Shown here: in pieces, positions 8,545 to 17,604 of the stretch
How the letters are laid out: every line of letters starts with the position of its first letter
How positions within the stretch are numbered: the first letter of the stretch is position 1
Source: Actinomycetaceae bacterium
GTDB lineage: Bacteria > Actinomycetota > Actinomycetes > Actinomycetales > Actinomycetaceae
Reading direction: 5' to 3'
Length of the DNA: 64,000 nucleotides
Assembly: GCA_030524055.1 (NCBI GenBank)
Contig: JAUNHH010000009.1
Coordinates: 1-64,000 of the forward strand
Made by a program: the position numbers and the translations under genes
Notes under the pieces: generated by a model
What the model was told of the DNA's origin: nothing
Databases searched by the model: none
Seen by the model: only the letters and a program-made list of their open reading frames with translations

Positions 8545-9512
8545 TTCTTACGCGCCTTTGGATCGAGGGCCTCACGAACTGCGTCGCCCATCATGATGAA
8601 GGCAAGAACAGTTAGAGCTAAGGCCAAAGCCGGGTAGAACAGGGTCATTGGGTTGGAGCGCAGATCCTTTTGCGCAAGGGAAATGTCTCCACCCCAGGAA
8701 ACCACTGAAGGAGGTAGGCCAACACCAAGGAAGGACAGGGATGCTTCGGCGACAATGAAAGTACCGAGGGCAACGGTGGCGTACACAATAATGGGAGCCA
8801 TCGCGTTGGGAATAATGTGCGAGAGGAGAATGCGCCATTTTCCTGCGCCAGTGGCGCGGGCAGCTGTCACATACTCTTCATTTTTCGCACTCATGACTGC
8901 GCCACGGGTAATACGGGCGATCTGGGTCCAACCAAAGATGGCGAGGACGAGCACAACCATCCCCACATTGCGGTTGTCCTTGAACATCTGCATGAAGACG
9001 ATGGCGGCCAGCATCAGCGGCACAGCAAAGAAAATATCCGTAATTCGGCCAAGAATGGCGTCAACCCAACCACCAAGGTAGCCAGCAAGTGAGCCTAAAG
9101 CGCCACCGATAATCACCACAGTAATGGTGGTAAAGATGCCAACGGCTACTGATGCGCGCGCCCCGTAAATAACTCGAGCGTAAATATCGCAGCCCTGCTT
9201 ATTAAAGCCGAAGGGGTGCCCTGGGCGCGGGCCTTCAAGGGAGTTGCTGAGCTCGCAGAAAGTCGGGTCTACGCTGGTAAAGAGTTGAGGGACCGCAGAA
9301 ATCGCAAGGGCAACAACAATAACGACAGCACTGATCCAGAACAGTGGCTTAGCGCGTAGTTTTTTCCATGCCTCGCCCCACATGGACGCCGGTGCGCGGT
9401 CATCTGCCACTGCGTCAACTGCGCCCAGACCTGTTTCGTCAACGTCGGAAACAAAGTGGGCCTGACCCGCGCGTGTGCGGGTGATCTTCGCGGAAGGAAT
9501 GTTCTCACTCAT
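8541..9512 (-). CDS. Peptide ABC transporter permease (DppC type)
   Basis: 323-residue inner-membrane permease of the DppC/OppC family. A cytoplasmic N-terminus of ~50 residues precedes the first helix (L-F-W-I-S-A-V-V-I-V-V-A-L-A); a periplasmic loop carries H-P-F-G-F-N-K-Q-G-C-D-I-Y-A-R-V-I-Y-G, matching the family G-T-D-x-x-G-R-D-x-x-S-R-x-I-x-G block. The EAA motif contacting the ATPase is E-Y-V-T-A-A-R-A-T-G-A-G. The ATG at 9512 follows AGGAT and overlaps the DppB stop by eight bases; a longer in-frame start at 9584 lies deep inside dppB and is rejected. It pairs with the DppB-type permease to form the channel. Confidence 0.92.
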   Translation of the reverse strand: MSENIPSAKITRTRAGQAHFVSDVDETGLGAVDAVADDRAPASMWGEAWKKLRAKPLFWISAVVIVVALAISAVPQLFTSVDPTFCELSNSLEGPRPGHPFGFNKQGCDIYARVIYGARASVAVGIFTTITVVIIGGALGSLAGYLGGWVDAILGRITDIFFAVPLMLAAIVFMQMFKDNRNVGMVVLVLAIFGWTQIARITRGAVMSAKNEEYVTAARATGAGKWRILLSHIIPNAMAPIIVYATVALGTFIVAEASLSFLGVGLPPSVVSWGGDISLAQKDLRSNPMTLFYPALALALTVLAFIMMGDAVREALDPKARKK

Positions 9513-10431
9513 AGCGGATCCTGGGGTCGAGTACGGCGTACAAGAGGTCAACGAGGAGGTTGGCCAGGATGTACACGAGGACAAGAACAGTGGTCACTGA
9601 AACGACTGTTGCTGGTTCGCCCTTGAGAATTGCGTCCCATAGGGTTCCACCCACACCTTTAATGTTAAAGATGCCTTCAGTGATAATGGCTCCACCCATG
9701 AGGGCGCCAAGGTCGCCACCAAGGAATGTGGCCACGGGGATCAGCGAGTTGCGCAGGATGTGGCGATTCATTACTGCGCCGTTAGGGAGTCCTTTAGCCC
9801 TCGCAGTGCGCACATAGTCCGCTACAGAGTTTTCTGACACCGATTGACGCGTCAAACGGACAACGTAGGCCAACGATATTGCGCCAAGAACGAAGGCTGG
9901 CATCAGAAGATTAGTAAAGCTGACATTTTGGCCGACAGTTGCAGGGACCCATCTCAAATGGATGCCGAAAATAAACTGCAGGACGAAGCCGATGACGAAT
10001 GTTGGCACAGAAATCACGACCAGCGTCATGACCAGCACGGTTGAGTCAAAAATTCCGCCGCGACGAACGCCAGCAATGACGCCAAGAATAATGCCGATGA
10101 CTGCTTCAAAGACCAACGCCATAATGGCTAGTTTGAGAGTCGTGGGATAAGCCTGGGCAAGAACATCAAGGACTTCTCGGCCAGAAAAGGTGGTGCCGAA
10201 GTCCAGGGTGAAAACGCCTTTGAGGTACAGCAGATACTGCATCCAGAATGGCTTATCAAGATTGTGTTCAGCGCGAATCTTAGCGGCGGCTTCCTCAGTC
10301 AGGCCCCGGTCGCCACCAAGGGCTTGAACTGGGTCGCCAGGCATGAGGTAAACCATCGCGAAAATCAGGAACGTTGCCCCAAAGAAGACCGGAATGGTCT
10401 GGAGCAAGCGTCGTCCGATGTAGCGAAGCAT
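9505..10431 (-). CDS. Peptide ABC transporter permease (DppB type)
   Basis: 308-residue permease with the diagnostic DppB N-terminus (M-L-R-Y-I-G-R-R-L-L-Q-T-I-P-V), six membrane helices and the EAA-loop Y-V-R-T-A-R-A-K-G-L. The loop after helix 1 has M-P-G-D-P-V-Q-A-L-G-G as in family members. It is the second gene of the peptide operon but is separated from the binding-protein gene by 306 bases with two hairpins, so binding protein and membrane parts may be made in different amounts. Confidence 0.92.
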   Translation of the reverse strand: MLRYIGRRLLQTIPVFFGATFLIFAMVYLMPGDPVQALGGDRGLTEEAAAKIRAEHNLDKPFWMQYLLYLKGVFTLDFGTTFSGREVLDVLAQAYPTTLKLAIMALVFEAVIGIILGVIAGVRRGGIFDSTVLVMTLVVISVPTFVIGFVLQFIFGIHLRWVPATVGQNVSFTNLLMPAFVLGAISLAYVVRLTRQSVSENSVADYVRTARAKGLPNGAVMNRHILRNSLIPVATFLGGDLGALMGGAIITEGIFNIKGVGGTLWDAILKGEPATVVSVTTVLVLVYILANLLVDLLYAVLDPRIRYE

Positions 10432-10498
10432 GGACTGTCCTTATGAATGAGATGGGCACTGTGCCGACGAGGCCGGACAGCGGTTGGGAGTAGGCCAA

Positions 10499-10699
10499 CA
10501 GCCCCTTAACGGAATGCGGCAAGGGGCTGGGCGAAAGCATAGTGGGTAGGCGCGCACTTTGGTGCATCCCATGATCACCGCCACACTGCGGAAAGTGGTG
10601 ATCGCAGCATGAATAATGACGGTAGGTGGTGTGGCCTTGCCCTATTGAGATTGCTCTAGCTGATGCTTGTGGCGGGTAGGGAAACCCCTACCCGCCACA
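10499..10699 (-). terminator. Two hairpins between binding-protein and permease genes
   Basis: A strong hairpin with 14-bp arms (10668-10681 and 10686-10699, TGTGGCGGGTAGGG arm, AAAC loop) lies about 40 bases after the binding-protein stop. A second weaker hairpin (AGCCCCTT/AAGGGGCT, about 10499-10529) lies nearer the permease gene. Neither has a clear U-run on the minus strand. They may stabilise the upstream message or act as an attenuator; there is no gene in this 306-base gap. Confidence 0.55.
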
Positions 10700-10737
10700 G
10701 GCGGAGAGTGAACTAGAGAATCTCTAGCACGTAATGA

Positions 10738-12366
10738 TCACTCAGCCTTGGTGATGTTGTGGTACTCAGGGACGGAGTTCCAGGTGAAGGTCACATTGCT
10801 GACCTTTGTGCTCCATGCGCCATTGACGTTGGAGTACCACAGTGGAATAGCGGGCAGATCCTTGAAAAGCTCTTGCTGGATCAGATCCATCTTGGTGTTG
10901 GCCTCTTCAGGGGTCTTAGCAGCTGAGGCCTCAACAAGAAGCTTGTCAACGGCAGCGCTGGAGTAGTCGCCATCGTTGGATCCTGCGCCCGTGCCGTAGA
11001 TGGGGGCGAGGAAGTTGTACTTACCGGGGTAGTCAGCCTGCCAACCAGTGCGGAAAGCAGTGGTGATCTTCCGGTTGGTGATGTCGTCGCGGAATGACTT
11101 GAAATCAGCATAGGGCTTGCCCTGAGCCTGGATCCCAAGGGTGTTCTTGATCGAGTTGCTTACCGCGTCAACCCAGGTCTGGTGTCCTCCCTCAGCGTTG
11201 TAGGCGATTTCAAAAGTGCCTTCCCACTTGGAGATTGCGTCAGCCTTTGCCCACAATTCCTTTGCCTTGGCGGGATCGTAGGTCAGAAGCTCATTGCCAG
11301 GAACCTTATCGTTGTAGCCTGCAACAACTGGTGAGGTGAAGTCCTTCGCCGGTGTGCGCGTCTTGTTGAAGATCTTCTCGGTGATCTCTTCGCGGTTAAT
11401 GGCATAGGAGATGGCCTGACGGCGCAGTTTTCCTTCTTCACCACTAAAGTGCTTCAGGCGCGCAGGAATAGTGAAGGATTGGAAAATAGCTGTGGGGTCA
11501 TTAACGGACCGATCAGCGAAGTCCTGCTGATAGTTGGCCAGTGCAGAATCTGGGATGGCGTCAAGAACGTCCAGATTATCTGAGGAGATATCAGCGTAAG
11601 CAGCGTCCAGGGAATCATAGAACATAAAGGTCACGCCACCATTCTTTGGTGTGCGAGGACCGGTGTAGGTCTCATTGGGAACCAGTGCGATCTTGACCTT
11701 GTGTTCCCAACCGGAGTCAGCAAGTTTGTAGGGGCCGTTACCGATGGGCTTTTCTCCACCGGTCTTAATGTCCTTCAGGGTGGAGTCAGGAAGTGGTGAA
11801 TAGACGGCATATCCCAGGCGGGAAGGAAAGTCAGATTCCGCCTGCTTGAGCTTGATGGTGAAGGTGTAGTCATCAACGACTTTCAGGCCGGTGAGGTCAC
11901 CATTGCCCTCTTCATCTGCACCTTCAACAGGAGCAAAGAAGTAGGCGCCCTTCATTTGCTCTTTCGAAGTCAGCTTCCAGGCCTCAACAAAGTTCTTGGC
12001 GAGCACAGGTGTGCCATCAGAGAACTTTCCATCCTGGCGTAACTTTACGGTCCAGGTGATGTTGTCTTCGGTAGTAATGGACTGGGCGGCATCCATTTCC
12101 GTAGATCCATCAGCTTTGTAATTCACAAGGCGAGAGAAAAGCAGATCAACAACGCGCCCGCCGCCTGTTTCACTGGTATTACCGGGGATCAGGGGGTTCT
12201 GTGGTTCAGAGCCATTGGCGGTAATAATGCCGGTGGTGGCTTCAACGGCGCCACCGGATGCTGCAGCATCGCCAGATGCAGCAGTATTGCCTGCTCCGCC
12301 AGCGCAGGCGGATAAGGCGAGGGCCAGCACGGCCGGAGCGGCCAGCAATGTCCTCTTGAGGATCAT
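10738..12366 (-). CDS. Oligopeptide-binding lipoprotein (SBP_bac_5 family)
   Basis: 542-residue extracytoplasmic peptide-binding protein. The signal peptide ends in the lipobox L-S-A-C (Cys near residue 21), followed by a Gly/Ala/Ser linker. The body has the family landmarks G-G-R-V-V-D-L-L-F-S-R-L, W-T-V-K-L-R-Q-D-G-K-F-S-D-G-T-P-V and the C-terminal D-L-P-A-I-P-L-W-Y. AGGAGG stands six bases before the ATG. Length is normal for DppA/OppA. It is the promoter-proximal gene of the peptide-transport operon, with a palindromic leader hairpin just upstream. Confidence 0.93.
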   Translation of the reverse strand: MILKRTLLAAPAVLALALSACAGGAGNTAASGDAAASGGAVEATTGIITANGSEPQNPLIPGNTSETGGGRVVDLLFSRLVNYKADGSTEMDAAQSITTEDNITWTVKLRQDGKFSDGTPVLAKNFVEAWKLTSKEQMKGAYFFAPVEGADEEGNGDLTGLKVVDDYTFTIKLKQAESDFPSRLGYAVYSPLPDSTLKDIKTGGEKPIGNGPYKLADSGWEHKVKIALVPNETYTGPRTPKNGGVTFMFYDSLDAAYADISSDNLDVLDAIPDSALANYQQDFADRSVNDPTAIFQSFTIPARLKHFSGEEGKLRRQAISYAINREEITEKIFNKTRTPAKDFTSPVVAGYNDKVPGNELLTYDPAKAKELWAKADAISKWEGTFEIAYNAEGGHQTWVDAVSNSIKNTLGIQAQGKPYADFKSFRDDITNRKITTAFRTGWQADYPGKYNFLAPIYGTGAGSNDGDYSSAAVDKLLVEASAAKTPEEANTKMDLIQQELFKDLPAIPLWYSNVNGAWSTKVSNVTFTWNSVPEYHNITKAE

Positions 12367-12388
12367 GGGTGCCTCCTGTGTTCAGGTG

Positions 12389-12412
12389 GGATCTCTCGTT
12401 ATCGAGAGATCC
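12389..12412 (-). promoter_or_regulatory. Perfect palindrome in the leader of the peptide-binding gene
   Basis: GGATCTCTCG (12389-12398), loop TTAT, CGAGAGATCC (12403-12412): ten perfect pairs ending 22 bases before the start codon. It could be an operator or an RNA hairpin gating the ribosome site. Confidence 0.6.
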
Positions 12413-12861
12413 GCTATGGGCAGAGTGTATCGGGTAAAGAGGAGCAAAAGTTTCCTTGTGCGTCATATGGACATTGCAAAGTCATAACGCGGGCATGCAA
12501 GAGACCAAAGAAATATCTCAGGGGTGCAAGTGGGTGTGACATTATGCCACTTGATTTCGGTCATTGCATCCAGAATGCACGCTTGTGCACGAGAAAGGGG
12601 TTGATCAGACATTTCGGGCATTGACCTTCCCTTGAAGCGCTCTAGGTATTACTGTGGTCCCTGGCAGCGGAGCGACCGGCCTTGCGCGGTTGATATTGCA
12701 CCCCCCATCCCCCTTGGCTGGGCTCCGCTGCTCCTTCCTTTTTTGCCCCAGAATCCCATGGATTGACGAGGGCGGGGCGCCCCTCCTGGTTTTTAGGGGC
12801 ACCTCGGATAGGGCTGGCCTTCGCACAGCGCCCCAGATGCCTATCTTTGTTACGGCGCGCT
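12413..12861. other. Intergenic stretch with one repeat word
   Basis: About 450 bases without a supported gene. It holds the upstream region of the peptide-transport operon and one ACGAGGGCGGGGC word (12766-12778). I see no credible start site plus reading frame. Confidence 0.4.
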
Positions 12862-13192
12862 GACAAACCGCCACCAGGACGTGTTTTCAGGCGGCAATTG
12901 TCGTTGTGGCGGCGGTTTATCAATTGGGGCTTTCGGATCGAAATTTCTGACCTGCGTAAATGGGTGCAGCCTTAGGGCCTGGGCGCCTGTCTGCATTGCA
13001 CCAGGCGGACAAACCGCCGCGAAGATGAACTTTGGTGGCCGAATCTGCGTTGTGGGCGCGGGTTGTCAGTTAGGGCTGCGGGCCCGAAATTTCTGACCTG
13101 CGCAAATGTCGGCCCCGCCCTCGTACATCAAATACAAACCGCCACCACGATGCATTTTCAAACGGCAAATGTCATCGCGGCGGCGGTTTGTC
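12862..13192. repeat. Three diverged copies of a palindromic ACAAACCGCC element
   Basis: Copies begin at 12862, 13008 and 13134. Each opens with ACAAACCGCC, has an AT-rich middle (TTTTCA, CGGCAA) and closes with GGCGGCGGTTTGT or a degenerate form, so each can fold into a long hairpin of about 60 bases. The first two also share a right flank (GAAATTTCTGACCTGCG). A repeat word GCCCCGCCCTCGT sits between copies two and three (13112-13124). No coding potential is evident; it could be a decayed MITE or REP-like family. Confidence 0.75.
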
Positions 13193-13243
13193 CTAGCCGC
13201 ATATTTCCTCCAGGGCGTGACTGTCGCCCTCTATCACCACATT

Positions 13244-13282
13244 CAGCCCCTACTCCCCATTATTTTGGGGGAGTAAGGGCTG
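13244..13282 (-). terminator. Hairpin terminator of the 59-residue gene
   Basis: Arms CAGCCCCTACTCCCC (13244-13258) and GGGGGAGTAAGGGCTG (13267-13282) pair with one mismatch around an AT-rich loop, 32 bases after the small gene's stop. Confidence 0.65.
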
Positions 13283-13313
13283 CTGGGAGTGGATTTGAGA
13301 ACCTACGCCGGTC

Positions 13314-13493
13314 TCAATACCCAAATGGAGTGGAGTTCATTTGCCGTTGAATCTCAAGAAGTTCAGCGCGAGTGGCAGGGTCAGGTTCTTCTGAGATCTT
13401 TCTGTCGAGTTGGCCTCGCGCACTAAAACGATGCCAGATTGTCACCGTTATACCGAGAACCAACAGCATCAGAGGGATAGCCCACCATGTCAT
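13314..13493 (-). CDS. Small single-pass membrane protein, 59 residues
   Basis: A short gene: ATG at 13493, TGA at 13314. The product starts M-T-W-W-A-I-P-L-M-L-L-V-L-G-I-T-V-T-I-W (one membrane helix, residues ~3-20), then a basic/acidic cytoplasmic tail with a potential helix (A-T-R-A-E-L-L-E-I-Q-R-Q). A consensus AGGAGG lies five bases before the ATG and a terminator follows the stop, which together make it very likely real. Short proteins with one helix and a heptad-like tail are common in actinobacteria; the role is unknown. Confidence 0.75.
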   Translation of the reverse strand: MTWWAIPLMLLVLGITVTIWHRFSARGQLDRKISEEPDPATRAELLEIQRQMNSTPFGY

Positions 13494-13712
13494 TGTGTCC
13501 TCCTGTCTGTGGGAAGTGCAGTCTATGTTCCCAACAAAAGCAACCTAGCATCTGCCAAAATGGCACGTCTAGACCTAATTCATTGTGGGAATACTAAGGA
13601 TGGAGAGCAACTGGCGTAGGGGGAACCCCTGTGGAGATTAGCGCAACCGTCAGGGCATAACCAGGGTGCTGCCCCATAGCGCCAGGTAGGCCTCAAACGC
13701 AACACTGGATAC

Positions 13713-14228
13713 ATGAGCACATCGCATACACATTCGCAAGACCAGCAGCACTTCACCCCTCACGGTGAACAGGCGTCCTATCAGTACTACACGCAACCAT
13801 CCAATGGCACCGGTGGGAAAACCGCCTTTGAATGGATTGAAGTGGCAGGCGACCAACTAGTATCCACCGTGAAAAAACTGGTTGCACAAGGCAATGTGCG
13901 CCGAATTATTCTGCGCGATCAGTCTGGTAAGGAATTATTCTCCTTCTCCTTAACAGCGGGCGCCCTGGTTAGTGGAGTGGTTGTCATTGCTACCCCGGTG
14001 TTGGCAGCTATTGGCGCTATCGCCGCCCTCGTCACCAAAGTTCGGCTGGAAATCGAAAGGACAGATACCCCACCTCCCTCAGGTGCCGACCAGCCAGAAT
14101 ATTCGCCTGCCGCACAAACATCAGCCCCACAGGAGTCCGCATTCCAAGAGCCCGCTCCTTCAGGCGCTCCGCATCCCCCCACATTCCCCCAAAGCGCCGA
14201 CTCTTCTGGGCCGGTGACGCAACTGTAA
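13713..14228 (+). CDS. DUF4342-domain membrane protein
   Basis: 171 residues. An N-terminal polar His/Gln-rich stretch is followed by a DUF4342 domain (about 35-120): the pattern F-E-W-I-E-V-A-G-D-Q-L-V-S-T-V-K-K-L-V-A-Q-G-N-V (here split for reading) is the family hallmark, then R-R-I-I-L-R-D, a hydrophobic segment (A-T-P-V-L-A-A-I-G-A-I-A-A-L-V-T-K) and a basic exit. The C-terminal ~45 residues are Pro/Ala/Ser-rich and look disordered. DUF4342 proteins are small and uncharacterised. No strong ribosome site is visible before the ATG. It is convergent with the App1-like phosphatase and separated from it by an inverted repeat-word pair. Confidence 0.8.
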   Translation: MSTSHTHSQDQQHFTPHGEQASYQYYTQPSNGTGGKTAFEWIEVAGDQLVSTVKKLVAQGNVRRIILRDQSGKELFSFSLTAGALVSGVVVIATPVLAAIGAIAALVTKVRLEIERTDTPPPSGADQPEYSPAAQTSAPQESAFQEPAPSGAPHPPTFPQSADSSGPVTQL

Positions 14229-14257
14229 AAATATGCTGTGACCTGCTAAAAGAAAGT

Positions 14258-14291
14258 CCCCGCCCTCGTGAATTATTGACGAGGGCGGGGC
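14258..14291. terminator. Repeat-word inverted pair acting as bidirectional terminator
   Basis: CCCCGCCCTCGT (14258-14269) and ACGAGGGCGGGGC (14279-14291) form a 12-bp GC-rich stem between two convergent genes. Confidence 0.75.
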
Positions 14292-14311
14292 GAAGGCGTG
14301 AGCCAAGCGCG

Positions 14312-15607
14312 CTAATCCTGGTCCGCATTGTCCGCATTATCGGGCCGGCTTGGTCCTCCACGGGAGACTGCCCGAGCCAAGGCTGTTCCATCGGGCCCGA
14401 ACCATACGGGAATGCCCTCTGGTACTTGCCGCAATGCGTGCGGGACCATGGATTCAAAAGTTCCATGCGCCATAAATTGCTCAACCTGCGATAGCGAGCG
14501 AATAGCAATTCCCGCAACATGCTTCGGATATTTCACCGCGAATTCGGCGTAAAGCTCTGGATCGCGCTGTCCGTCATCGCCCACAAGGAACCATTTAATA
14601 TGCGGGAAAGTCTGCGCTAAACGGGACAATTCTCGGCGTTTATGTTCGCGCCCGGAACGGAACCATGCGGTAGGGGAGGGGCCAAAATCCGTCATTAATA
14701 AACCGCCACGCGGATAGCCCAGCCGCTCAAGGAAATTCTTCAGAGTGGGCGCTACATTCCATGCCCCGGTAGACAAATAGACAACTGGCGCAGTGGAGGG
14801 CTCAAAGGGCGCAGAATCGCTTTTCTTTCCAGGAAGAAAATCCCAATCTTCGCCATCTCCGGTATGGCCTTGAGTGGCAAGTCCATGGAGGAAAGTTGCC
14901 ATTCCAGGCACCGCTTCACGCGAAGAAACTCGATCAACAAAGGAGTATTTCGCAGCCACTAAAAGGCGGGGCACCATTGAGACCATTACTGTGTCATCAA
15001 TATCGGAAATAACGCCGAGCGTTTCCTCTTCGCCAACAATACGCACCGCAACCGGCACTGGACGGCCAGCACGAATCCGCAAAGTTGACCCATCGCCCGT
15101 ATTATCCAAGGCAATGGCTTCACCAGCTTCAGGTAAAGGATGGCCCTCGGTGGCGTCATGGAGGGCTTCGCCGCTGCCACTGTGCTGGAGGGCTTTCAGA
15201 TCAGCAGGGTGCAAGACCTGAATCCACGCAGTATGCCAGCCAGCTGCTAAACCGTGGCCGCTCAACGAGACGTCGATATAGCCGCCGCGATCCGCGTGGG
15301 CAATCAGTCGGGCTGAACCCACTGTGACCACCACAGGCTGCCTCGGCACCTGAGCGTCAAAAAACTGCCGCCACCCGCGTTTGCGAGTCAACCATTGCCG
15401 CTGGTCATCAGTGCGTTCCATAATGACGCGCCCAAGAATGCGAGCGCATTCTTGATTCCCGTGACCACCAAAACTAATAACGCCAACGTGAAAGCCAACT
15501 TTGTCAAGGGTGCGCGCAATAACTGCTGAACAGCCTTCGCCGACTTTCGACGTCAAGGACAGGAGGTACGACGGTGAGTCACCGTCGAACGCGACGTCCG
15601 ACCGCAC
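14312..15607 (-). CDS. App1-like phosphatidate phosphatase (DUF2183)
   Basis: Up to 431 residues. The C-terminal half carries an App1/DUF2183 phosphatase domain of the HAD superfamily: catalytic S-D-I-D-D-T-V near residue 200, a Y-L-S-T-G-A-W-N motif II, and [14 protein letters not shown] motif III, as in App1 phosphatidic acid phosphatases. The N-terminal half contains the F-G-G-H-G-N-Q and I-L-G-R-V region found in actinobacterial App1 proteins. The start is uncertain: the ATG at 15607 has no ribosome site, and a 19-bp palindrome (15569-15587) lies within the first codons; a TTG about 17 codons in would place the palindrome upstream. The substrate in bacteria is not established. Confidence 0.85.
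   Translation of the reverse strand: MRSDVAFDGDSPSYLLSLTSKVGEGCSAVIARTLDKVGFHVGVISFGGHGNQECARILGRVIMERTDDQRQWLTRKRGWRQFFDAQVPRQPVVVTVGSARLIAHADRGGYIDVSLSGHGLAAGWHTAWIQVLHPADLKALQHSGSGEALHDATEGHPLPEAGEAIALDNTGDGSTLRIRAGRPVPVAVRIVGEEETLGVISDIDDTVMVSMVPRLLVAAKYSFVDRVSSREAVPGMATFLHGLATQGHTGDGEDWDFLPGKKSDSAPFEPSTAPVVYLSTGAWNVAPTLKNFLERLGYPRGGLLMTDFGPSPTAWFRSGREHKRRELSRLAQTFPHIKWFLVGDDGQRDPELYAEFAVKYPKHVAGIAIRSLSQVEQFMAHGTFESMVPHALRQVPEGIPVWFGPDGTALARAVSRGGPSRPDNADNADQD
15569..15587. promoter_or_regulatory. 19-bp perfect palindrome at the 5' end of the App1-like gene
   Basis: CGACGGTGA-G-TCACCGTCG. Such a site is unusual within coding sequence and would fit an operator if the gene starts further downstream. 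Confidence 0.5.
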
Positions 15608-15848
15608 TGGGAACCTGCCTTCCGGGATGGGAAGTCCATGGCCTGCTGTGCTTGCGCCCGCCGGCCGGGAACTGGGTATCTATTGTGCCGTACTTTGTCC
15701 GCCGCGCCACCCCGTTGTGAGGATTACCAAGGTGAGATGCACCCAGAGAGAGTAATAGCGCAGGTCAAGCCAAGTTGGAAAATTCTGGTGTACGCCGTCA
15801 TGTTACGAGGGCGGGGTGCGCCTGACCTGGGATGGAGTAGGGCGTGCG

Positions 15849-17075
15849 TTAGCCATGCCAGGCAGCGGCAACAAAAGTAGGTTCACTGGATGAGGCGCGC
15901 AGGGGCCGTGGCGGCGCGGTTGAGGCACGGTTTTCCAGAGTCGGGTAAAAGCGCTCATGTCGTATCCGCGCTCCAGGTTTGCGCGCCTCTAAAAGAAGGG
16001 AGGCAGCAGCCCACCCTAGTTCGTCCATTGGCTGGCGAATAGTGGTTAATGGGACCGAGACTTGGGGTGCCAGGGGAATATCGTCAAAACCGACCAATGA
16101 AACATCTTCAGGGATACGTATACCTGCGTCTCGCAATACTGTCATTGCGCCGAAAGCAATAAGGTCATTCGCGCAAAAAATAGCGGTCGGAAAATTGGTG
16201 GGCAAAAAATGCGGGGTGAGGGAACTATTCGGGGTGCTTGCACCATTAATCCCCTGATGGAAGGGGATATTATGATCCTGAAGGAGAGAGCGCATTGTGG
16301 CGCGTCCGGCCTCGATAGTAAAGGCGCTGGTTTCATGAAGTGTGAGAGTGGCATTGCTATTCGAGCGGGCATTATGGTATTCAATTGACCCTTTTGCCCC
16401 ATTAAATCGGTCTTTTGCCTGACGTACTTTAGAAGGGCCATTTAGGAAAGCGATATTCCTGTGGCCAAGATTGAGCAAGTGCCGAATAGCTAATTGTGCG
16501 CCAGCGCGGTCATCGACATTAACTGACGACATATCTTCGGGAGTGTCTGGACAGTCAAAAAGAACGACAGGTATTCCGCGCAGTACCAACTCCCGCGCGG
16601 TTGTTAACTCCGGATCAGAAGGGGTAAGAAGGAGGCCGCGAGGTGATTGGTTAGCGAAAGTGCGTAAAAGTCTAGCTTCGGTGTCAATGTCAGAATTGGT
16701 TGAGGAAAGGGCCATAATACAGCCATCTTGGCTCAGGCGCCTTTCCATTCCAGCTGCCGCTTCCATAAAGAAAGGGTTACGCAAATCCAATACGGCAACA
16801 CCAATAAGAGGGGAGATTCCGCGGCGTAATGCCTGGGCAGTAGAATTGGGAACATATCCGAGTTCATTAATGGCCGCTAATACTCTTTCGCGAATATCGG
16901 GGCGAACTGTTTTTCGGTCATTAATAACGTTAGAGACAGTGCCAACGGATACTCCAGCGCGGCGTGCAACGTCTTTGACGCCAGGTCCGCGTGGCGCGCC
17001 ATTGGATGCGTTGAGGGCAGAATCTTCTAGCGCGCCATGAATGTCCTGTTGAGGGGACTTATTCCAGTCGGTCAT
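15849..17075 (-). CDS. LacI-family regulator, probable rhamnose repressor
   Basis: 408-residue DNA-binding repressor. The helix-turn-helix at about residues 33-55 reads [20 protein letters not shown], with the LacI hinge and [10 protein letters not shown]. The effector domain has [12 protein letters not shown], the [10 protein letters not shown] and V-G-F-D-D-I-P-L-A signatures. A 30-residue N-terminal extension and an unusual insertion around residues 285-305 ([10 protein letters not shown]) make it longer than the usual ~340. GGAGG precedes the ATG. It is divergent from the rhamnose ABC operon, so it most likely senses rhamnose or a catabolite and binds the GTGAAACGTTTCAC-like sites at 17574, 22569 and 31313 (inference). 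Confidence 0.88.
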   Translation of the reverse strand: MTDWNKSPQQDIHGALEDSALNASNGAPRGPGVKDVARRAGVSVGTVSNVINDRKTVRPDIRERVLAAINELGYVPNSTAQALRRGISPLIGVAVLDLRNPFFMEAAAGMERRLSQDGCIMALSSTNSDIDTEARLLRTFANQSPRGLLLTPSDPELTTARELVLRGIPVVLFDCPDTPEDMSSVNVDDRAGAQLAIRHLLNLGHRNIAFLNGPSKVRQAKDRFNGAKGSIEYHNARSNSNATLTLHETSAFTIEAGRATMRSLLQDHNIPFHQGINGASTPNSSLTPHFLPTNFPTAIFCANDLIAFGAMTVLRDAGIRIPEDVSLVGFDDIPLAPQVSVPLTTIRQPMDELGWAAASLLLEARKPGARIRHERFYPTLENRASTAPPRPLRASSSEPTFVAAAWHG

Positions 17076-17537
17076 CGATTCCTCCGCCGTGAATGGAGTG
17101 CGTGATGGCTACCGCATGCCCTCAGTGCGCCCCAATGAGTGCTTATTAACCAGTATTGCCCGAATGGTGCCTCTGCGCCTAGTCGGCACTCGCCTGTGCG
17201 CTGATTTCGTGAGTGAATTAGGGCATTTCGTCCTATTTGACGAATATGGGTCTAGATTTGCCTTATCTCATAGGCTTCGTTTCGTTTGAAAATGCTATTT
17301 CTTCACGAGGGCGGGGCGCGGATCACAGTAATGGCGGGAAATTGTCCTGAGTGAATAAAGGGAAGTAGGCTCGAAAGAAAGTGATACCTATACGGGACAC
17401 TTTCCTGCATGTCATAGTGGGGAAAGGTTACCTATTAACTGGTCTTCACTAATGGGCGACCCCGCCCTCGTTCATTAACGAAATGCGGCGTCATCTGCAC
17501 AAATAAAGTTCATATCAGATCGTTACCGTCTTAGTGG
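17076..17537. other. Divergent regulator/transporter intergenic region
   Basis: No gene. It contains the LacI-gene promoter region and two facing repeat words, ACGAGGGCGGGGC (17304-17316) and CCCCGCCCTCGT (17460-17471), about 145 bases apart. Confidence 0.45.
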
Positions 17538-17597
17538 TTGACACTGGGCAGACCGCGTGAAAAACTCGCCGCGGTTTAACGATTCATAATCGAGGAG
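17538..17597 (+). promoter_or_regulatory. Promoter, candidate LacI operator and RBS of the rhamnose transporter
   Basis: A -35 box TTGACA (17538-17543) is followed after 17 bases by AAAACT (17561-17566). Just downstream, GTTTAACGATTCAT (17574-17587; the reverse complement matches the rhamnose operator consensus at most positions) lies over the expected start region. GAGGAG (17592-17597) is the ribosome site of the ATG at 17605. Confidence 0.6.
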
Positions 17598-17604
17598 ATG
17601 AGCA

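Noticed and set aside
12605..13350. Several 60-95 residue frames in the repeat-rich gap
   Set aside because: They run through the palindromic repeats, have no ribosome sites and give Arg/Pro/Cys-rich products without features.
15574..15720. 48-codon GTG frame with AGGAGG on the plus strand, antisense to the App1-like start
   Set aside because: Ribosome-like site is convincing, but the product is Arg/Pro-rich with no recognisable feature and the region is palindromic; too weak to list as a gene.
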